A stretch of DNA of 64,000 nucleotides from Cylicocyclus nassatus (lineage: Eukaryota > Nematoda > Chromadorea > Rhabditida > Strongylidae), in assembly GCA_958299035.1 (NCBI GenBank), contig CATQJL010000112.1:61053823-61117822 (forward strand), in the 5' to 3' direction. The translations under genes were made by a program, and so were the position numbers. Below the pieces are notes generated by a model. That model saw only the letters and a list, made by a program, of their open reading frames with translations. It made no database searches and was not told the origin of the DNA. This document shows, one piece after another, positions 56,901 through 64,000 of this stretch (the first letter of the stretch is position 1; each line of letters starts with the position of its first letter).

Positions 56901-59900
56901 AGTTTCCAAGCGTGGAAAAGAAATAGAAATTTAGTGCCTTACAGCACTTTTGATTGTTTAGTTATTTCCCACAAAATTCTTGATCTTGACTTTTGATTTC
57001 CGGTAATTCTATTCTATCTTCACACAGGTAATCCTTTGCTTTTGAGCCCAAATACTTTCCCTCACTTCTCCCCTAACATCCTCATCTCAAGTGTTACTTT
57101 AGTAAGATCATGGATTATAGGCACTTGTACGACTTCCGCCGTCTTCGCACAGGAGTAATTACTGCATTCGATGCTTGACGATGAGCTGCCAATCTTATGT
57201 GATTTTTGACCTAATCAGGCATCTATACAATCTAAATAACGAGGCATAAAAAGCTAGAATTCGCGCGTTCAAACTATCATTTGAATTTTAAGCCTCTCAT
57301 GGACAATTTAGATGGAAAAGATGCAGTACCTGGTGCGCCTAAGAACGTCCATCGTGGCAAGTCATCAGCTTTCTTCAGATTGATTGTCAACCGTTTTGCA
57401 TCTTTCTCTATGCATGACGAGATGTAAATCTTGCCAAGTTTCTGAAATCAATCAATATATCGATTAGCTATTCAACACCAGTGTTACTTGCACTTCATAT
57501 TGAACGATAATCAACTTCAATGAAAAAAGCTACGCAAGCATGTACTTTTCTATTGTGCTAAACACAGCTTAGCACAATAGCGTGAAGATGCTTAATCAAC
57601 CAAAGAATTCCCTTGCACCGAAAGTAGTTTAGTGCAATTGCACTCGAACAGAAGCAGAGATAACAAAGAAGATATCTAAGTTTGGTCAGTGAGACAAAAA
57701 TAGAAGAGAGAGAAAGGGTAATCATCTCTTTATTATAGGTTTATATCAAAAGAAGGAAATGCCCTGAAAAATGGCTAATTGCTTCAATTCGTCAAGCGTG
57801 GTTCAGTTACCCATGGAATTATGAGCACATGGATTGAATTAACGTAAATGGCTACGATGAAATTTATTGTAATCGCATTTGAAGCAAATGTCGAGGGAAA
57901 CTATTGAAAAAAATTATTATGCAAGAAGAAGCCTACAGTACACAGTTTTTTTTGGCAACTTTTCTCTTTTTAAAATGTTTCAAATTCCTCATGCCTCATT
58001 CTTGAGCCTACTTCATCACTTCCTTATATTCACCAAACAGCAACTAATCCCCCGGGATCCTCAAAAATGAGTCGGCATTGTGAGAGAGCAAACTCTAACC
58101 GTCAAAAATGCGGTCTTTGCCGCTTCGACGTTGATATGTCTTGACAAGACCGAGTTGCATTTATAGCCGCAAAAAATGATGTATTTGTACTGGAAAAAAT
58201 ATTGACAAGTTGCGAAAACTGGCCGCAACAAAATAACCTCATTTTTCCCAATTCTTTCAAGGTTTCTTCAGTGGAAACTTGAAGTAAGTCTTGAAAGTGC
58301 ATAACTTGTAGTCCTTACGCAATTCTATGCTTCTTTTTATGGAACCTTAAGGAGATGCGTGAAACAATTTTGGTGCATGACCAGAACGAAGAAAAGGAGG
58401 TGGGAGGGTGAAAAATGACAAAATGCCAAAAAAGCTCGTCCACACAGAGTTCTGACATTCGGAGGATTCAACAAATAACATTGGAAACTCAAAAGTAGGC
58501 AAAGGAAAATGAAAAAGAGAGACACACAGAATAAAATTTTCTCAAATGCAAAAAATCTCGATACCCCAGTAAAAAATCCATAAACTCAATGTCAAGTCCA
58601 ATACTATCGATTCTCAAACTTTATGACAAAAAGATTTGGCTTAAAAAGTACCCCCCTCCCTCCCTCTTCAAGCTTTTGTGCAATTACAATTAAAAAGTCC
58701 TCCTCCCCCCATCTATCGCATTCAACAAAAGTCATCTGGATTTCCGACACGATCGAACATGTTTTTGTCATGTGTGTGCATGTGCCGCTCTCGAGAGCCG
58801 CATATAAATACTCATCTATGCATTGCGAATTAGTATTTTTAGTTGGTCACAGCGGGACATTGCTTTTGGCACAATGCCAATTATTCAAGCACGCAAGCAT
58901 ACATATGACGCGGTTGCACATTCTGCACCAAAAATGCGCCATAAAGTGCTGTACTCTGTAAAAAAAATGAGAACTTTTAGAATTAGTGCATGAACGGCAG
59001 CGGTGAGTATTAACTTCCCGGATAGGGCGGTAATCGGGAGCTGTTTTATCAAGAACGAACGCCCCATCAGGCGATGGCAGTTGCCCTTGATAAGGCAGCA
59101 GCGCCCGACCACACAGATCAGGCGCTGCTACCCGATCAGGGAATAAGCATGAAGCTTGGATAAATTATGGATTAGACGTCATCGCCCGATCGGAACTTGT
59201 TAATATGGTAAATTAGCGTCCGCTCAATCGCTCCTTCTTAGGAGGTCGATAAATTCCGAACAGGGAAATGATTTCTTCTCATCGCAAAAAAAATTATTGG
59301 CTTAATTTTCCGTTATAACAATAAACTGTCTGACACGGAAGCCTCAACCGCTAAACGTCACATTAGAGGAAGAAGCGCAGAGGTGTAGAATTGCATCTAC
59401 CTCGTCATACCAAGATGAACACCAAACGAAAAGGTAAACAAAAACGAAACATCACTTGTCGAAAAACATACCTTAGGTATTTGTTGCTTGATTTCCTCGA
59501 TAATTTTTATTTCCTTTTTCGTATTCAATTCCCTAATTTCTCGCAATGGTATCGTCGCTTCACCAATCATCAAGTCTTTGCCCAGTTTTGCACCACCATG
59601 GTGGAATGCTGCTACCGTAACGTTTTTTGTGTCAAGATCTTCGATGGTGACATTGTCGAAGAAGAACTCCTAAAAAAGGATAGATGAAATTTTTTATTTT
59701 TCCACTCTCCCTTTCCGAATTTCGTGCGAGTTTCGATTTTCTACGTGACTCGAACAGTTTTTGCAAATCCCTAATGATGTGCCATGGATTAGACTTCAGA
59801 CAACGAGGAAGTGCTTTAACAAATCTGACGAAGACGATGCTTTGAATGTCATCGCCATGCATTTGTTCTCTGCACTCCTCGCTTTGCTCAATCTGCGGCC

Positions 59901-62900
59901 ACTCGGCTGCAATTCAATTCACGACTTCATTGAACCCCCGGCTAGCTTTTCGTGGCCATTACGGCTGAAGAGCTAGCCGATGAGCGCTTCATGCCCCTTG
60001 TGCAAAAGACGGAACAAGCGAGAGAAGAATGTGCTCTGCTTTGCACCTTCTACACCCTCCATCCAACAATTTCAGACTAATTGCCAAGAAAAATTAGCGC
60101 TAAACGTTTGCAAAGAACAATGCGAGAACGAGCAGCGACACAAAAAAAGCCATATGTAATGAGCAGTCTCTGCAAACTTTGGTAATAGCCATGAACAATA
60201 ATCAGTTCATCATATGGCAGTCATAAACTGATAAAAACTGAGCCAATAAAAAGAATCGTCGATTTTTCTCTCATTTTATGGCATCAATTTATTCTGGCTG
60301 TTTGCCATCTTATGACTGTTTATCATAATGATTTGTGCATAAACGCTAATACGTCTAGCATCAAAAGGCACTAATTGCTTCTCACTGAATGCCCGACATA
60401 TATTCAGCCAGATATATAAACGAAGTCCATTCTAGACAGTCTATTAATGAAGGAACCAAATGTGCCACCAATTTACTGTTATTCTATGAATTATGTAGAA
60501 GGTGCCATAGTTGCCCGCCATCGGCCCAATCTGGATCGATTCTGAGTTGGATCCGGATCGACTCCAGATCCGACTTGGCCCCAATCCAGATTGACCCTGG
60601 ATCAATATGGCAATCCTCCAACATCATACAAGGTGTACAATACTGCGAAGAAGTTCATGCACAAAAGTTCGCAAAAAAATGTTATGTGTCGTAAATTACC
60701 TTTCAGGGTTACGGTAGGGGTACTGTATCAACTACCAGAACAAGTTGACACACTTTGACCATTTTTTCATTATTCCCAATCCACACGCAATTATCAGGAT
60801 CAAAATTGCCAAACAGCCTACCATTACAGATTTATCAATTTTTACTGTCAGCTGTGTATTTTACAGAAAACCACTGTTTCCAGTTTTAGTAGAAATTTAT
60901 GAGCAGCGCTTGCCATCAATTTCGCTTGTCTTGCGTCATGCCGCTACTCATCAAGTTCTCTGGAGAATTTTCCACTGTGTCATGGCCTGTTTCAACTCTG
61001 CTGTTTGAGTTATTGCTCTATGATTTAGGTGAAAATACAAAACGGGGGCGACTTTAGCCATTGACTCTGCCCATTTTCAGTGATGAACGATGCTGGACTA
61101 TTTGGGTAAGGGGTCTATGTAAGCAATGCAACAAACACATCACGAGTTTGCACTATTTCGCAAAATTTATGTGTAGGGGCTAGTGATGAGCACTTGACCT
61201 CAACTCGGGGAAAAGTGCGCTGGGGAATGGGATGATGGGATAAAGCAGATTAGTCCCTGGTGACTATAAAGTAAAAAATGGTTCCGTGTATGTCCACCTT
61301 AGCCATACGATACTACGAAGTCCTTAACTTCTGCGCCGTTAACAAACCCAACGGGTAACCACGCTTTCCCCAAAGGTCAAATATTTTACCCTTAGCCTAT
61401 TACCTAGTGGAGTGTTTGTCGACGAGACACAACAGCCGATTACTCTTCCAGCTAATCCATTAAGTAGCATCCCATTCAATAAAAAGTGCAATAATTTCCT
61501 CGAATGCAATTAATGGGTTGCAGAACAAAGAAGGAATTATAGGGATCAAATCGCTGTTCGATGTACAAAGATTACTGAACTGGTTGAAAGGGGTCCAAAT
61601 GTCTTCAAAAATGCATTTCAGCTCGACCCTTTTCTTGCAACCGTGCACGTGGTCGTGATTGCACAACAAGCATTCACTTCCAAACTACCGTAAACTCTTC
61701 ATCCCTTTGCCCTCTCAGGCATGGCTTAAACGATCAGATAACATATTGCTGTTCTTAGGGTAGCTCAAAACGCTAATCCTAGGATTTTCACGGAAGCGGG
61801 ATGTCCTTGCGGAATACTAAAGAATAAATATAGCGTCAGAGAAACAAATCTGAACATAAACGCAGAGGAATAACTCGTTTTGGGAACAACTTAATGTTAC
61901 ATAGCTAGCTATAAGCAGAAAAGGAAACTCGCGTTATGTTGAGAAAATAAATTAGCTATCTCCTCCCTGCCTACGTCTTAGTTTGCGAAAAAATCACGAA
62001 AATAACCCTCGAATCCCGTGATCTTAGCATTTCTGAGCTAGGTTTTCCCAGTTAACTCACCATGGCAGCGCCTAATTGCAATTTAGATAGAAATCATTTC
62101 CGAAATCTTTTGCTTCATGCTGAGAGAAAAACTAAAGCATGCATTTTGGCTTTTGCCAATCGCTTTGGGTTATTAAACGCACGTAACAGTTGTATCGGGC
62201 TAAGGTGTTGTTGGCTGATAGTTATGGTTCCTAAGTATCCTCTTATGGTTACTAACCATAAGAGGATACTTAGGAAAGTCAATAATAACATATTTGATTC
62301 CCAAAGTTGCTTACTATGGCACAAAGGCTGCTTCCGCGTTATGCTAGATATCAAATTAATTATTATGTACTCAAATTTACTACGTCTACCGGATAGCCTA
62401 TGATTTCTAACCAAAGATAGATCGATCTAATTGGAGAGATAGTACGAGGTAGTACCCAGGAATGAAGCTAAGTTGAATCAAGAGCTAATAAGTTTGACAT
62501 TTTGCTTGCAAAGTTTCTATTAATTGAAGCTAGTCCATGAATCATGGAAACGTGAGTAATACAAAATTTGCAAAAAAATGAGGATATACGAAAAGTCCAC
62601 TGAATAGATGAGGTTTGAAAAACTTGCAGAAGTTATGACGCTAGAAAAGAATGCGCAGTAATTCGTTCTCGTTTTTCCTTTTTCATTTCTTGGTTTTCCC
62701 TTTCATAAAAAAAATCTGCTTTGACTCTCTTTTCTATCGAATTCAGAGTGTGTTCTAAAATAATCTGAGACTCCTCACAGCTTTTACCAGCTCCCACCAG
62801 CTCCTGAGAACAGCATAAAAAGTAAAATATTGAACAAACTGCATCAACACCAAAATAGAATTAGTTTTCACCGGATGCCAAGTTCATACCCAGTCCAGCA

Positions 62901-63288
62901 TCCTATAAAAAATGACCTTTTTGCGCGATTCCCTTAGGTAATCAGATTTTACCAAATTCGGTTGCCTTCGCAGTCATCAGCAGCATTTAGAACTAATAGC
63001 AGATAATCCGCAATTGCACAAATGCACGTAACACAGTGCAATTTTCACGCTTTCATATGTAAATTGCTGCTAGCTGCCATGAAAAACAAGCAGCTCGGGA
63101 GAGCCTAATGAGAGCCATTAATCGTATTTCACAAAGTCGTTAACTCCGGACAACTAACACATCTAGCACATCCCTAAAGGAACAGTCGTGATCAGCGCTG
63201 AGCGTACCCGTAGCGGCTAGCATCTCCTTAGCAACGGATTCTTCATAATTCAAAGAATTTACGGGCGTAAATAATTTGCTGGATTCCT
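50980..63288 (-). CDS. Synaptotagmin-like protein with membrane anchor and C2 domains, 5' end beyond or unresolved
   Basis: The exons (5' to 3') are 63208-63288, 60736-60844, 59472-59669, 57330-57441, 54012-54186, 51124-51238 and 50980-51063. From 59669 onward all junctions are in phase. The second exon encodes a transmembrane segment (VMVGCLAILILIIACGLGI) and joins the first in phase. The third begins EFFFDN and is the second half of a C2A domain; its first half was not found in the 1 kb between 59669 and 60736, and the 60736 exon ends in a different phase. C2B follows: KLGKIYISSC, KRLTINLKKADDLP, GAPDVCIKITMAQGDKQQTK, VYNEAVMF, ISVHDMQRTCTGDDVIGCAY, QWKNTTEHLGKEYKGTHNL. The protein ends in an acidic tail. 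Synaptotagmins tether vesicles and sense calcium in exocytosis; here C2B keeps few of the usual acidic loop residues, suggesting weak or no calcium binding. Confidence 0.8.
54691..54816. repeat. Small foldback element in a synaptotagmin intron
   Basis: CGTAGGCAGTCAGATTTCACA, then GGTAGGTTACTCAGT, are mirrored by ACTGAGTGACCTACC and TGTGACCGCCTGCCG. About 126 bp, non-coding. Confidence 0.55.
55895..56095 (+). repeat. GTGTGGATTGGTGTGGA-type degenerate simple repeat
   Basis: Fourth patch of this motif class, with GTAGTGCTGCA spacers and AATGGTGTGGATTGGTG units. It lies inside a synaptotagmin intron. Confidence 0.65.
62228..62276. repeat. Near-perfect 49-bp palindrome
   Basis: Two 24-base arms (TTCCTAAGTATCC... 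and its exact complement) flank a single C. It lies in the first visible intron of the synaptotagmin-like gene and would extrude as a cruciform or fold as RNA. Confidence 0.8.
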
Positions 63289-64000
63289 CTATGAAATCAA
63301 GAGAAAACGACAGAATGTGTTATGAGAGGAATTTTTTCAAGCTAATTGTAATAGTCAATAACGTGAACGAAGCGCAACGAAAAAAAAGGGCCAATGAAAA
63401 AGAGACAATAGGGTGAACCGTAGATGAGTGCCCTAAATAAAAAGTAAACCGAGTCAAGTGACAGTCAGCGCAGAAAAAATACGTCAAACATTTCCCACTC
63501 TTAAGAAAGTTTGCCAAACACAGTTGACTAACTTCAAAGTTTGTCTTGCCCTTCGAGTTTCTCCGTTCCACAGTGTAAAGTTTGTTTACAAAAAAATTTG
63601 CTATTCTGCATTTGCAGATGTAGCAGAATTATCAATAAAAAATGCTCTCAAAAATACGTAATGTCTGCGCTCGAGCAAACATTCCCGGTGTACTAGCAGC
63701 ACTTCAAACAAACAATTATCACTATGTCACGCGAAAATGTATGAACGCTAATTTGCAATTATTCAGATACCAAATTTATAAGCAGCCCTTCGCTACCTCC
63801 AAAGGTATTTTCCCTTTGATATGAGCACGAAGAATCTATAAATGTCGTCATAGGGTACCCTAAAAGGGCCTCGTGGGAATATTGGCTTCATTCCGAGAAT
63901 GTTGAAAGTTCAGAGTTGAAAGACGCACTCAAAAGGGGGACATGTGACACTTGGGTCAATGATGTCATTTGCTTTTGAAGGAATTTTCAAATTCTATCGG
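63289..64000. other. No gene seen
   Basis: Should contain the upstream intron or 5' end of the synaptotagmin-like gene. No earlier exon or start was recognised. Confidence 0.35.

Noticed and set aside
59632..59862. Minus-strand ORF next to the C2A exon, considered as the missing C2A half
   Set aside because: Its sequence lacks C2 features and its phase does not join either neighbour. Part of it is intron to the acceptor at 59669.
60500..60620. Run of related GGATC-rich words, considered as an exon or CRISPR-like repeat
   Set aside because: Irregular spacing, no constant repeat and spacer lengths, and a stop in every usable phase.

Overview
The window looks like nuclear DNA of a nematode, most likely a strongylid (clade V) parasite. 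The signs are short exons with TTTCAG-type acceptors, acceptor-like sites just upstream of start codons (trans-splicing), typically nematode gene families, and long AT-rich introns packed with foldback elements. This placement is inference; no rRNA or other marker gene is present.

Six genes could be assembled by following reading frame and splice phase. On the plus strand there is a 3-exon gene of unknown function (2455-4727). On the minus strand there are: a 2-exon secreted phospholipase A2 (5004-5530); a 10-exon adenosine deaminase of 356 residues with Phe where the catalytic Glu of the HAGE motif is expected (14587-20586); a second, diverged phospholipase A2 paralogue (33821-36325); an olfactomedin-domain protein with an N-terminal signal or anchor (37212-39589, last exon unresolved); and a synaptotagmin-like membrane protein with C2 domains spread over 12 kb (50980 to at least 63288).

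Most of the rest is mobile DNA. The main element is a 6.2-kb LTR retroelement (7978-14203). It has two 326-bp LTRs, a primer-binding site, a polypurine tract, a gag region with a CCHC knuckle, a short env-like segment and, next to the 3' LTR, a UPF1/MOV10-like SF1 helicase retaining motifs I, II, III, V and VI. No reverse transcriptase, integrase or protease was seen. The element is old: its LTRs differ at about 20 sites, a 208-bp MITE sits in gag, and the helicase has three frameshifts. It lies between a non-LTR retrotransposon fragment, itself split by a hAT-type MITE, and the 3' end of the adenosine deaminase gene.

Other repeats are a 521-bp tandem array (29583-31373), foldback elements with mariner, Tc1, hAT and TTAA-type ends (several inside introns), and a dispersed GTGTGGAT-type simple repeat in the 47-56 kb region. 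The genes do not form one pathway. Their layout is ordinary for a repeat-rich worm genome, and the helicase-bearing retroelement is the most unusual object.
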